From positions 2,108,001 to 2,172,000 of the forward strand of contig NZ_CP158480.1 of assembly GCF_050920755.1 (NCBI RefSeq): 64,000 nt of DNA, written 5' to 3'. Shown here in pieces: positions 27,051-35,146 of this stretch. A program made the position numbers and the translations under genes. Every line of letters starts with the position of its first letter. Positions within the stretch are counted from its first letter, which is position 1. The notes under the pieces were generated by a model. That model ran no database searches and was not told the DNA's origin. It saw only the letters and a program-made list of their open reading frames with translations. Origin of the DNA: Oligella sp050920755. GTDB taxonomy: Bacteria; Pseudomonadota; Gammaproteobacteria; Burkholderiales; Burkholderiaceae_B.

Positions 27051-27108
27051 AAATAGTATCCTTACCGCTCTCTTGATTTAAATTTAGAGGGTGACAACTA
27101 TCCTGACA

Positions 27109-27415
27109 TAGAGAGCGATCACGTTCATTTACTTGTTGAGTATCCGCCGAAAGTGGCAATTTCTACGTTAGTGAACAGCTTAAAGGGTGTTTCAAGCCGA
27201 ATGATTAAAAAGAAAAATCACCCAAGTATCCGCAAAAAACTTTGGGGCAATCAACTTTGGTCTCCGTCTTATTTTGCCGGCAGTTGCGGTGGTGCACCGA
27301 TTTCAATTATTCGCCAATACATCGAACAACAACAAACACCCGATTAGTTAGCTTTGAAACGGCTTACGCCGTTTGTACCTTACATCTCCGCCCTGAAGGA
27401 CAAAGTTTTACGGCA
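27109..27415 (+). mobile_element. tnpA: IS200/IS605-family remnant (3' part)
   Basis: The frame at 27111-27347 encodes the C-terminal half of a Y1 transposase: DHVHLLVEYPPKVAISTLVN, then SSRMIKKKNH and LWSPSYFAGSCGGAP are typical of IS200/IS605 TnpA. The N-terminal half is missing, replaced by the IS3 end. After the stop, AAACGG / CCGTTT and the CTCCGCCCTGAAGGAC region match the hairpin-bearing right end of such elements, and the remnant ends near 27415 where LysR sequence begins. The tyrosine region is partly present, but the catalytic HUH histidines are incomplete. Confidence 0.8.
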
Positions 27416-27822
27416 CAGAGCTGATAAATCGAGCCCTCAGCACCACTGGTGGAAATATGCGCATGAAAAAAGCCCAAATCATCCACCACATCTTTGTACC
27501 ATTGAGGAAAAAACAAACTCGCTAAGGCTCGACCGGTGGTAATTCTAAGCGTATCCTCATTAGCCTGATAACTGTCGCTTAATTGGACCTTCACCGAGCG
27601 TAGGCACTCAACCACCTGCAATGCCGCTTCTAAAAAAACCATCCCGGCTTGAGTTAACTTTATCGGTTGGCTGCGGATAATCAAGGGCGTACCGACCCAC
27701 TCCTCCACCGCTTTGATACGGCGACCGAAAGCAGGATGTGTGACAAAGCGCTGCTGTGCAGCAACACTGAAGCTACCGGTTTTTGCCAAGGCAATATAAT
27801 CCTCCAACCAATCTAAACGCAT
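27364..27822 (-). pseudogene. LysR-family regulator truncated by IS200/IS605 element
   Basis: The 152-codon frame keeps the whole N-terminal winged helix of a LysR regulator (MRLDWLEDYIALAKTGSFSV, RRIKAVEEWVGTPLIIR) and the first part of the effector domain to about SGAEGSIYQL. There it runs into the right end of the IS200/IS605 remnant and gains 17 foreign residues before a stop. Normal LysR proteins have about 300 residues, so roughly half is gone. The DNA-binding half could in principle still be made. Confidence 0.85.
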
Positions 27823-27946
27823 GGCTGATTTCTCCTGTTAATGATCAAGCCTGATTTACTGATTCGATTTATTGTACATGGTAGTTAAGATAATGCACTG
27901 TTTTGAGTTTAGGAATTGATGAAGGCGAAGGATTCGGACAGGCATA

Positions 27947-30041
27947 ATCGAGTAGGGTGAGGCTTACACCTCATCCCTCTCACAGAACCGTACGTACGGA
28001 CCTCGTATACGGCTCATGTACATTACTATTTAACATAGGCGCTAAACACATACCCCGTTTCAATTGATTCTATATCATACAGCCCTATGGTAGTAAACCA
28101 TTTATTCGGCATGGCATAGCTAGCCAGTGGACTCGCTGAATTTCGCCGGCGATTCATTGCGATTGAGTCAAACGGTGGTTTATATCCCATCTGTTTGAGA
28201 CGTCTATGCAAGCGTTTCGGTTTTTTCCACAACTTGAGCTGAATGCTGCGAAGCCGCCTTCTAATCCATCGTGCCAGTTCCCTAAAGCAACCCTTTGCAT
28301 TCGCAATTCTAAAGTACTGAGTAAATCCCCTTAACAACGGGTTAAGCGCTTTGATGACCTTCTCTAACGGTTGCCCGCCATTTCGTTTGGTCTTACTCTT
28401 AACCTTTTGCTTAAACCCTGACAGCTTCTTTTCTTGTATCTTCGTGTATTGACTATGAATCTCTACACCCAAGAATTTAACTCCCCATCGACTATGGGTA
28501 ATGTGAGTTTTGTCACGGTTCACTTGTAGCTTTAGGTCTTTCTCCAGTATATTAGTTGCTACTTCAAGGGCTCTTTGCGCTCCCTTGGCACTGCGACATA
28601 AAATTAAGATGTCGTCCGCATAGCGAACAATCCGATACTCTCGCTCGCGCATCGCTTGGTCGAAAGCATCCAGATAGATGTTTGCTATTAGCGGACTGAT
28701 GACACCGCCTTGTGGACTGCCAATATCCGTTTGACTCAGTTTGCCGTCAATCATGACACCACTCTGAAGGAACTGTGTAATCAGTGCCAACATACTGCTG
28801 TCAGTGACTCGCTTTCTGATGTGTTGGATAATCAGCTCATGGTCAAGACGGTCAAAGCACTTCGATAAGTCCATATCCACTACGTGCTTTAGCCCATAGG
28901 TTCTAATGAACATCGTTGCTTTATTAATCGCATCATGACAACTTCGATTCGGTCGGTAACCAAAGCTCGATGGGTGGAATTGCTCCTCGAATATCGGGGT
29001 CAGCAACTCATTCACGGCTTGTTGAACCACTCTATCTCGTACACTTGGTATACCAAGCGACCTTACCCCACCGTCTGCTTTCGGTATTTCTACTCGTTTT
29101 ACCGGCAGGGCTCGGTATTGTTTCGTTTTGAGTTCATCAAATAATTGCGTCAGATTGCGCTCCAAGTGCTCGCCAAACTGCTTAAGCGTTTGACCATCTA
29201 CGCCAGCCGCTCCGCCTGCTTGTCTTACCTTCTTGTAGCTTCTTAATAGCAGCTCCTTATTTAGCAGTCTGCCATATAAGCTGTAGTACACTCTACGCAT
29301 TATTTAACTTTCTCTCCACACTTTTGTGCGGTACGCTCCTATGCCATGTCCTCACTTGAGGTCGGTTTATTTCCCCGGGTCAGATAGCGTGCCAGCGCTA
29401 AGGCAATCTACTATCACAATGCTCCAAGTACTCCCGTATACAGTTTCACTACTCAGCTCACCTGTCACAGCTCGCCAAATTAGGAAGACCCCGTTAGCTA
29501 ATCGGTTTGTGTATCCTCTCATGCAACACGTCATCAAACGTACGCTTATAATGTACTTCATCCCTTCGCAACAAATCACGCTTTTGACGATGATTCATTC
29601 TGTCAAACCCCGTTGACAGTCGATTTAGTTTTATCCTCCGACTCGTTACCGAGCTTCATCGGCTAAATCTTACTCACTACTACGGACTCATCTGCCACCT
29701 CACACTTACACTAACCTTGGCTTTCACCTTGAGTTAGTGCACCCACTACGTGGGTACAGTGCCAGGCTTCCCCAGTTACTGCGTTAACTCCCTATAAGAT
29801 ATGCCATCCTCAATCACATGTTAGAGCTGACCAAGTATTGGGCTTTGCGCTATTTGGCACGCTTACCCCTCCAACCTGCCGTATCAGGTTCGCTTGCGCT
29901 ATGTACATCTTACTTCCTATGGCTTCCTTCAGACCCTGCCGTTAGCCCGCAGCGCCCTTGCCATTCGGATTATCTTCCCCTTAGTCAGGGTGATACAGGT
30001 ATCTTGCAACCTGCCGGGTTTGCTAACCTCGCTGGGCAAAC
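27947..30041 (-). mobile_element. group II intron, complete, inserted after a terminator
   Basis: The intron of about 2095 bp reads on the minus strand. Its 5' end begins GTTTGCCCAG directly after a terminator U-tract (position 30041), and its 3' end finishes CCTACTCGAT at 27947. Domain V is clear near 27975-28015 (GAGCCGTATAC...GTACGGTTCTG), followed by a domain VI hairpin. Boundaries are supported because joining the exons recreates 30 bases identical to the intact site at 30434-30463. Insertion just downstream of a terminator hairpin is the habit of the class C (IIC) introns. The encoded reverse transcriptase is intact. Confidence 0.9.
28026..29300 (-). CDS. ltrA: group II intron reverse transcriptase/maturase
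   Basis: The 424-residue protein splices and mobilises the host intron. RT blocks are visible: VEIPKADGGVRSLGIPSVRD, FGYRPNRSCHDA, DMDLSKCFDRLDH, GSPQGGVISPLIANIYLD, and the catalytic YADD (VRYADDILIL). The thumb/maturase region includes GFTQYFRIANAKG. No HNH endonuclease domain follows, which fits a class C intron. The frame has no disruption, so the intron may be active. Confidence 0.93.
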   Translation of the reverse strand: MRRVYYSLYGRLLNKELLLRSYKKVRQAGGAAGVDGQTLKQFGEHLERNLTQLFDELKTKQYRALPVKRVEIPKADGGVRSLGIPSVRDRVVQQAVNELLTPIFEEQFHPSSFGYRPNRSCHDAINKATMFIRTYGLKHVVDMDLSKCFDRLDHELIIQHIRKRVTDSSMLALITQFLQSGVMIDGKLSQTDIGSPQGGVISPLIANIYLDAFDQAMREREYRIVRYADDILILCRSAKGAQRALEVATNILEKDLKLQVNRDKTHITHSRWGVKFLGVEIHSQYTKIQEKKLSGFKQKVKSKTKRNGGQPLEKVIKALNPLLRGFTQYFRIANAKGCFRELARWIRRRLRSIQLKLWKKPKRLHRRLKQMGYKPPFDSIAMNRRRNSASPLASYAMPNKWFTTIGLYDIESIETGYVFSAYVK

Positions 30042-30063
30042 AAAAAAGCAGCTCAATGGCTGC
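30042..30063 (-). terminator. terminator hairpin serving as intron target (occupied copy)
   Basis: On the minus strand GCAGC-CATTGA-GCTGC is followed by six T. The group II intron begins at the next base. The sequence is an exact duplicate of the terminator after tRNA-Val. Confidence 0.8.
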
Positions 30064-30433
30064 TAGGACAAAATTGATCACTTTGATTTTTAGCGGATTT
30101 TATATCCCTATAATGAGGTTAATAAGTGAGGTTGCAGCCTCACTTATTAGGTTATACGGCCAGGCCTACTTAAGTTGGCCGGAAACTGGAGTAGATAAAG
30201 TGAACAGAGCACTTTTAATACTCACGGTATGTAGTACGATCCTTGAGATTGTCCTCAACACAATCAAATTGATCAAATTACTACTACCGTAGTGATTGGG
30301 GGAAAGGCATGTGCCGAGTACCCCATCACTCAGCTTCTATTAATTATATCAGAGGTAATATAAATTAACAAAGGGGTAATCTAAGGCGAATAGCGAGGCA
30401 TATACTACGCACAGACAGTTCTTATGGAGAGAG
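30064..30433. other. unassigned spacer between two identical terminators
   Basis: These 370 bases hold no convincing gene. They contain a strong inverted repeat, AATAAGTGAGG at 30121-30131 and its complement at 30138-30148 with a 6-base loop, and several weaker ones. The block is bounded by two copies of a 30-base sequence, one interrupted by the group II intron. It may be an inserted element or what remains of a duplicated tRNA region; no terminal inverted repeats were found. Confidence 0.45.
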
Positions 30434-30440
30434 CAGGCAT

Positions 30441-30463
30441 AAAAAAAGCAGCTCAATGGCTGC
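30441..30463 (-). terminator. terminator after tRNA-Val (empty intron site)
   Basis: On the minus strand GCAGC / GCTGC with loop CATTGA is followed by seven T, 24 bases after the tRNA 3' end. With the next bases (ATGCCTG) it matches the joined exons of the neighbouring intron. Confidence 0.85.
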
Positions 30464-30487
30464 GATTATGATGCACTTGATGGAATA

Positions 30488-30563
30488 TGGTGGGTGCTAC
30501 AGGGGTCGAACCTGTGACCTACGCCTTGTAAGGGCGCCGCTCTACCAACTGAGCTAAGCACCC
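30488..30563 (-). tRNA. tRNA-Val (anticodon UAC)
   Basis: The 76-base gene reads GGGTGCTTAGCTCAGTTGGT at the 5' end, has the anticodon loop CTTACAA (anticodon TAC), a TTCGAAC T loop, the acceptor complement AGCACCC, discriminator A and an encoded CCA. All four arms pair. It is followed by a terminator. tRNA genes are frequent neighbours of mobile DNA, as here. Confidence 0.96.
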
Positions 30564-30626
30564 ATCAGTGCTGAACTAAAGATATAATTATAGGGAGCTT
30601 TTTAGCTTTATGCAAGTCTTTTCTTT

Positions 30627-30744
30627 AAAAAACCTAGCCCTCACTGTAAATATGACAAAAAAGCTACAATTAGGTTAAAAATTAACAACGTGTTGACAAC
30701 AAAAAAGCCCGATATAAATCTATCGAGCTCTTTTTGCTAATTCT
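30627..30744. repeat. 118-bp direct repeat, left copy
   Basis: This sequence is identical to 32392-32509 on the other side of the IS1634-type element. It contains a duplicate of the hupB terminator (about 30699-30727). It is best read as the long target-site duplication produced by insertion. Confidence 0.9.
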
Positions 30745-32391
30745 CCTGTCTTCAGCGCTTTTTCTTGGGTCACCCAACAGTTCTTATATAAATCAATGAC
30801 TTAGGTTAAAATCGTGGTGTTTTTGGGTGACCCGCGAGGTTTAACATGTTTATTCGTGAGAAGAAAAACAAGTCAGGTTCCGTTAGTATTCAAATACTTA
30901 GCAAGGAAAATGGTAGAAATAAACTTATTAAAACCATTGGTTGCGCCACCGAGCGTCCAGAGATAGAGCGCTTAAAGTTAAAAGCACAAGAAACACTTGA
31001 TGAGCTTTTATGCCAATCCTCCCTATTGCCTGCTGAGGAGGACCAACAATTAGTAGACGCCATCGCTACACTCAATAATCAGAATATCCAAACCATTGGT
31101 CCAGAGCTTATCTTTGGTCGTATTTATGATGCCATCGGTTTTAATCAGATTAAGGATGAGCCGTTTCGTCATCTTGTTATTGCACGACTTGCCTTCCCAT
31201 TAAGCAAGCTTAAAACCATTGACTATCTGCGTCGTTATCAAGGCGTTGAGTTAAAGATTGACGCAGTCTATCGCTTCTTAGATCGCTTAGAGCATAAGCA
31301 CAAGGCATTGATTGAGCAGATTGCCTTTAAGCATACCTTGCGGATGCATGGCGGCGTAATTAGTGCGGTGTTTTATGATATGACCACTTTGCACTTTGAG
31401 ACCGAAGACGAGGATGATTTACGCCGTACAGGCTTCTCCAAAGTTGGCAAACACAGACACCCACAGGTTTATTTAGGACTGTTAGTTGGTGCGAACGGTT
31501 ATCCACTTGGTTATGACATCTTTGAGGGGAAAACCTATGAAGGTCACACCCTCATTCCCTTTCTTGAGGCAATGTGTAGCAAGTTTCAGATTGATAAGCC
31601 GATCGTGGTTGCCGATAGCGGCTTGCTCTCTCGACAAAATCTTGAGGCTTTAGAGACTAGAGGCTATGAATATATTTTAGGTGCCAGATTAAAGGTAGAG
31701 ACGGCAAAAATCAAGAATAAGGTGCTCAAGTTTAGCTGGGAGGACGGCGATGTAAGAAGCTTCATCAAAGAAGGTAAGCAACGTCTTGCTGTTCACTTCA
31801 GTAAGAGTCGAGCTCACCGGGACGCAGAGAACCGTAGAAAAGGCTTAGAACGACTTAAGCAGCGTGTACTCACCGGACGACTCACTAAGCAAAGCTTAAA
31901 CAACCGAGGTTACAACAAATACCTCAAACTACATGGTGAAGTTTCCATTGAGATTGATATGGACAAGTACGAGCAAGATGGTGCATGGGATGGTTTGAAG
32001 GGTTACATCACCAATACAAAGTTGAGCGATGAGCAACTACTCGCCCATTATGGGCAGCTCTGGCAGATCGAGAAAGCCTTCCGTATGTCAAAGACGGATT
32101 TACGCATACGTCCGATCTACCATCGATTAGAAAGTAGGATACGTGCTCACATCTGCATTGTGTTTACGGCTTACACTATTTATAAAACCCTAGAAACCGC
32201 CCTTATGAAAGAGCAATCCACGCTGTCACTCGAAAAGGCGGCAGAAGCAACGCAAACCATGTACCAAGTTGTCCTGGAATTACCCTCAAGCAAGCGTGTT
32301 CAGAAAATATTACTTGGCATGGATGAGGAGCAACGAGAATTGCTGACTATCTGTGAAAAACACTTCAGGGTGACCCAACGCTGAAGACAGG
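30745..32391 (+). mobile_element. IS1634-type insertion sequence with long target duplication
   Basis: The element is about 1647 bp with terminal inverted repeats CCTGTCTTCAGCG / CGCTGAAGACAGG and one transposase gene. It is bounded by perfect 118-bp direct repeats. Unusually long and variable target duplications are characteristic of the IS1634 family within the IS4-related transposases. The perfect repeats and intact frame suggest a recent insertion, downstream of hupB. Confidence 0.88.
30846..32384 (+). CDS. IS1634-family DDE transposase
   Basis: The 512-residue protein has an N-terminal region starting FIREKKNKSGSVSIQIL, the usual IS1634 opening, then a DDE catalytic core: FYDMTTLHFETE with the first acidic residue, PIVVADSGLLSRQN with the second, and HYGQLWQIEKAFRMSKTDL, the Y-R/K-E-K-like region carrying the Glu. 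The frame is intact. The stop is 7 bases from the right end of the element. Confidence 0.93.
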   Translation: MFIREKKNKSGSVSIQILSKENGRNKLIKTIGCATERPEIERLKLKAQETLDELLCQSSLLPAEEDQQLVDAIATLNNQNIQTIGPELIFGRIYDAIGFNQIKDEPFRHLVIARLAFPLSKLKTIDYLRRYQGVELKIDAVYRFLDRLEHKHKALIEQIAFKHTLRMHGGVISAVFYDMTTLHFETEDEDDLRRTGFSKVGKHRHPQVYLGLLVGANGYPLGYDIFEGKTYEGHTLIPFLEAMCSKFQIDKPIVVADSGLLSRQNLEALETRGYEYILGARLKVETAKIKNKVLKFSWEDGDVRSFIKEGKQRLAVHFSKSRAHRDAENRRKGLERLKQRVLTGRLTKQSLNNRGYNKYLKLHGEVSIEIDMDKYEQDGAWDGLKGYITNTKLSDEQLLAHYGQLWQIEKAFRMSKTDLRIRPIYHRLESRIRAHICIVFTAYTIYKTLETALMKEQSTLSLEKAAEATQTMYQVVLELPSSKRVQKILLGMDEEQRELLTICEKHFRVTQR

Positions 32392-32509
32392 AAAAAACCT
32401 AGCCCTCACTGTAAATATGACAAAAAAGCTACAATTAGGTTAAAAATTAACAACGTGTTGACAACAAAAAAGCCCGATATAAATCTATCGAGCTCTTTTT
32501 GCTAATTCT
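32392..32509. repeat. 118-bp direct repeat, right copy
   Basis: Identical to 30627-30744; this copy is attached to hupB and is probably the original target. Confidence 0.9.
32464..32493 (-). terminator. terminator after hupB
   Basis: On the minus strand AGCTCGATA and TATCGGGCT pair (one G-T) and are followed by TTTTTT, about 25 bases after the hupB stop. The same hairpin is duplicated on the far side of the IS1634-type element. Confidence 0.85.
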
Positions 32510-32515
32510 CAGAAA

Positions 32516-32794
32516 TTACTTCTGGTTAACTGCGTCTTTAAGTGCTTTACCGGGACGGAACTTAGGCACAACGGCTTCGGCGATTTTAATCTCGGCACCG
32601 GTTTGTGGATTACGGCCGGTACGTGCAGCACGAACAGAAGTATCAAATGTACCGAAACCAATTAAAGTAACAGCATCGCCTGCCTGTAAGCTGGCTTTAA
32701 CTTGGTTGATCATGGCATCTAAGGCACGGCCAGCAGCTGCTTTGGAAATTTCAGCTTCGTTAGCGATTGCTTCGATTAACTCTGTCTTATTCAT
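32516..32794 (-). CDS. hupB: DNA-binding protein HU
   Basis: HU is the small histone-like protein that bends and compacts DNA. The 92-residue sequence starts MNKTELIEAIANEAEISKAA, has GFGTFDTSVRAARTGRNPQT, the flexible DNA-embracing arm with the intercalating Pro, and ends KALKDAVNQ. It has its own upstream region of over 200 bases. The IS insertion downstream left the gene and its terminator intact. Confidence 0.96.
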   Translation of the reverse strand: MNKTELIEAIANEAEISKAAAGRALDAMINQVKASLQAGDAVTLIGFGTFDTSVRAARTGRNPQTGAEIKIAEAVVPKFRPGKALKDAVNQK

Positions 32795-33025
32795 TCAGGT
32801 AACCCCTTATTTCATTAATATTATACAAAAATAGTAAAAAGATGCGACAGCAATACTAATGCCTACCGCGCGACTAGCATTATAATCGCTAGAATTCAGG
32901 GAGTTGTCAAGAAAAATAACATCTGAACACCTCTGACAACCCCTAGATATCGTATATCCAAGTCATACTACAACAAAGTTCAATACGACCAATATCACTA
33001 TATTAAGCGATTTTCATTGATTCTG

Positions 33026-34273
33026 CTAGCTATAATAATCCAAAGCTTGCGCAAAATCACCAATTAAATCGCTTTCATTCTCAATACCCACGGAAACCCT
33101 AAGTAATCCGTCGGCAATTCCCATCTCTTTACGTTTTTGCGGACCCATTTCGTGATAAATCGTCTTTGCTACCGGTAGGCTTAAAGTTCGCGTATCACCT
33201 AAATGGGTTGCTAATAACACAACATCTAATCGATTCAGAAAATCAATGCAATCAATGCCCTCTTTTAATTCAAAGGCCAATAAAGTACCAAACCCCTTAG
33301 CACCTAATAAATCCTTGGCACGTTGGTGCTGAGGATGCGATTCCAAACCGGGATAGCTCACCGATACTACGCCCGGATGTTGCTCTAAAAAGCGCGCTAA
33401 TGCCAAGGCATTGGTACAGCTTTTTTGCATTCTCAACTCAAAGGTCTCGGCCCCCACTGCAATACGTTGAGCTGCATCGGCACTCAAGGTCGCACCCATA
33501 TCACGTAAGCCCTTTTTACGGACTTGCAACAAGCCCCAACCCTTGGAATCGTCCTTTTTATAATCATCATAGATATTTTCATAATCAGCCCAATCAAAGA
33601 GCCCGGTACCGGTAACAGCACCACCGAGCGCATTGGCATGACCACAAATCATCTTTGATAGCGAATTAACCACCAGACCGGCTTTAACCGTCTTGCCCTT
33701 TAATAAATACGGCGTTGTCATGGTGTTATCGATAACATATAAAATCTTATGCGCTTCACATAAATCACCAATCGCCGCCAAATCGACCAATTGAGTGCCG
33801 GGATTCGCGATGGTCTCCATAAACACCATACGCGTATTAGGACGGATAGCCGCTTTGACCCGCTCCACATCACGCCCGTCCACATGGGTAATTTCAACAC
33901 CTAAACGGGCAAGATTAATTAACAGGCTATTGGTATTACCGAAGATAAACTGACTGCAAATCAGATGATCGCCGGCCTTTAAAAGGGTATAAAAAACCGC
34001 CGTCAAAGCCGCCATACCGGTGGCAAAGGTACAAGTACCCGCCCCCGCTTCCAACTGATTAATCACTTTTTCCAAGCTGGCCGTGGTCGGGGTGCCTTGA
34101 CGCGCATAAGAAAAGCCTGAACGGCCTTGAAAAACGGCTACCAGATCATTCGCATCGCTATAGGCGTACTGACTGGAGGTATAAATGGCTTTATGAACTG
34201 CGCCGTTTTCAATATTTTGGCGGCGCTCCGCATGCACTAGTTCCGTGCTTAATCCGTATTTTTCCATCACCAT
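33026..34273 (-). CDS. Cys/Met metabolism PLP enzyme, cystathionine gamma-synthase family
   Basis: This 415-residue enzyme belongs to the trans-sulfuration group of fold type I PLP enzymes. FSYARQGTPTTASLE and FATGMAALTAV are phosphate- and ring-binding motifs; NSLSKMICGHANALGG carries the Schiff-base lysine, K207. The family includes cystathionine gamma-synthase, gamma-lyases and O-acetylhomoserine sulfhydrylase, and sequence does not separate them reliably here. The insert YENIYDDYKKDDSKG before the K-containing subdomain end resembles a Bordetella-type subgroup. Two in-frame starts, 34273 and 34267, are possible. No sulfur genes flank it. Confidence 0.85.
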   Translation of the reverse strand: MVMEKYGLSTELVHAERRQNIENGAVHKAIYTSSQYAYSDANDLVAVFQGRSGFSYARQGTPTTASLEKVINQLEAGAGTCTFATGMAALTAVFYTLLKAGDHLICSQFIFGNTNSLLINLARLGVEITHVDGRDVERVKAAIRPNTRMVFMETIANPGTQLVDLAAIGDLCEAHKILYVIDNTMTTPYLLKGKTVKAGLVVNSLSKMICGHANALGGAVTGTGLFDWADYENIYDDYKKDDSKGWGLLQVRKKGLRDMGATLSADAAQRIAVGAETFELRMQKSCTNALALARFLEQHPGVVSVSYPGLESHPQHQRAKDLLGAKGFGTLLAFELKEGIDCIDFLNRLDVVLLATHLGDTRTLSLPVAKTIYHEMGPQKRKEMGIADGLLRVSVGIENESDLIGDFAQALDYYS

Positions 34274-34387
34274 CCCGGGATTTATCTTTACTGCTAAATC
34301 CTATTATTATCAAATATTTTTTGAACTAATGACTAATAAGCTTATAACCGACGCTTATATAGACTTAGGCTATAGATGGTAAAATGT

Positions 34388-35125
34388 CTAAGCCTTGCGC
34401 TGACGCACGCTTTCATACAGACAAATCGCACTGGCGACACTGACATTTAGACTCTCTACCGTTCCTGCCATCGGGATACTGACCAACTCATCACAGGTTT
34501 CTTGAGTTAAGCGGCGCATACCCTCACCCTCTGCCCCCATCACCCATGCCATGGAACGCGTGGCATCAACCGAATGCAGATCACCGCCGGCCTGATCGGA
34601 AGTGCCGACTAACCACACATCACGCTCTTTTAAAGCACGCATCGTACGCGCTAAGTTTGTGACGGTAATATAAGGCACTGTCTCAGCAGCGCCACATGCC
34701 ACCCGTCTAACCGTAGCATTTAAACCGACAGCACGGTCCTTAGGGGCTATCACCGCATGCACACCGGCCGCATCTGCCGTCCGTAAACAGGCGCCTAAAT
34801 TGTGCGGATCCGTAACCCCGTCTAAAATTAACAACAACGCCGGCTCATCCAGTACATCCAGCACCTCGTCTACCGTCACTGCCAAAGGACTGTGTGCCGC
34901 TAAAGCCACAACCCCCTGATGACGCATTCCCTTGGCTAAATCATTTAGTTGATCGGCGCTGAGCGGTACCAATTCGACACCGGCAGATTGTGCCCGATCA
35001 ACTAACTGCTGCATCCGTTTATCACGACGCTTTTGGTCAAAATAAACTTCCTTAATCGATTCGGGATGATGGCGTAAGCGGGCTTGCACTGCATGGAAAC
35101 CCGCCAAAATTTGTGATTCACTCAT
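34388..35125 (-). CDS. rlmB: 23S rRNA (guanosine-2251-2'-O)-methyltransferase
   Basis: RlmB methylates the ribose of G2251 in the P loop of 23S rRNA. It is a 245-residue SPOUT (SpoU) enzyme with an N-terminal L30e-like substrate domain and the three knot motifs: ILDGVTDPHNLGACLRTADA, VMGAEGEGMRRL and IPMAGTVESLNVSVASAICL. It lies directly after rnr on the same strand, a common proteobacterial pairing. Confidence 0.95.
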   Translation of the reverse strand: MSESQILAGFHAVQARLRHHPESIKEVYFDQKRRDKRMQQLVDRAQSAGVELVPLSADQLNDLAKGMRHQGVVALAAHSPLAVTVDEVLDVLDEPALLLILDGVTDPHNLGACLRTADAAGVHAVIAPKDRAVGLNATVRRVACGAAETVPYITVTNLARTMRALKERDVWLVGTSDQAGGDLHSVDATRSMAWVMGAEGEGMRRLTQETCDELVSIPMAGTVESLNVSVASAICLYESVRQRKA

Positions 35126-35146
35126 GTAAATTAATCAATATCAAAG

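Larger units (their letters stand above)
25473..27108 (-). mobile_element. IS3-family insertion sequence, complete
   Basis: The element is about 1636 bp. Its ends are imperfect inverted repeats, TGTCAAGATAGTTGTCAC at the left and the complement of TGTCAGGATAGTTGTCAC at the right, starting TG and ending CA as in the IS3 family. It carries orfA and orfB in the overlapping arrangement of that family. The bases flanking the two ends (TATT and TAGA) do not form a target duplication, so one flank has probably been deleted or rearranged since insertion. Confidence 0.88.

Noticed and set aside
27153..27347. Independent small gene
   Set aside because: It is the internal part of the truncated IS200/IS605 transposase frame, which is open further upstream without its N-terminal half.
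29326..29616. Open frames on the plus strand within the intron 5' region
   Set aside because: They run antisense to the intron RNA domains upstream of the reverse transcriptase and resemble no protein.
29894..30292. Open frame of 132 codons on the plus strand
   Set aside because: It overlaps the group II intron 5' domain, the terminator and the structured spacer, has no ribosome binding site and no recognisable domain; it looks like a chance hydrophobic frame.
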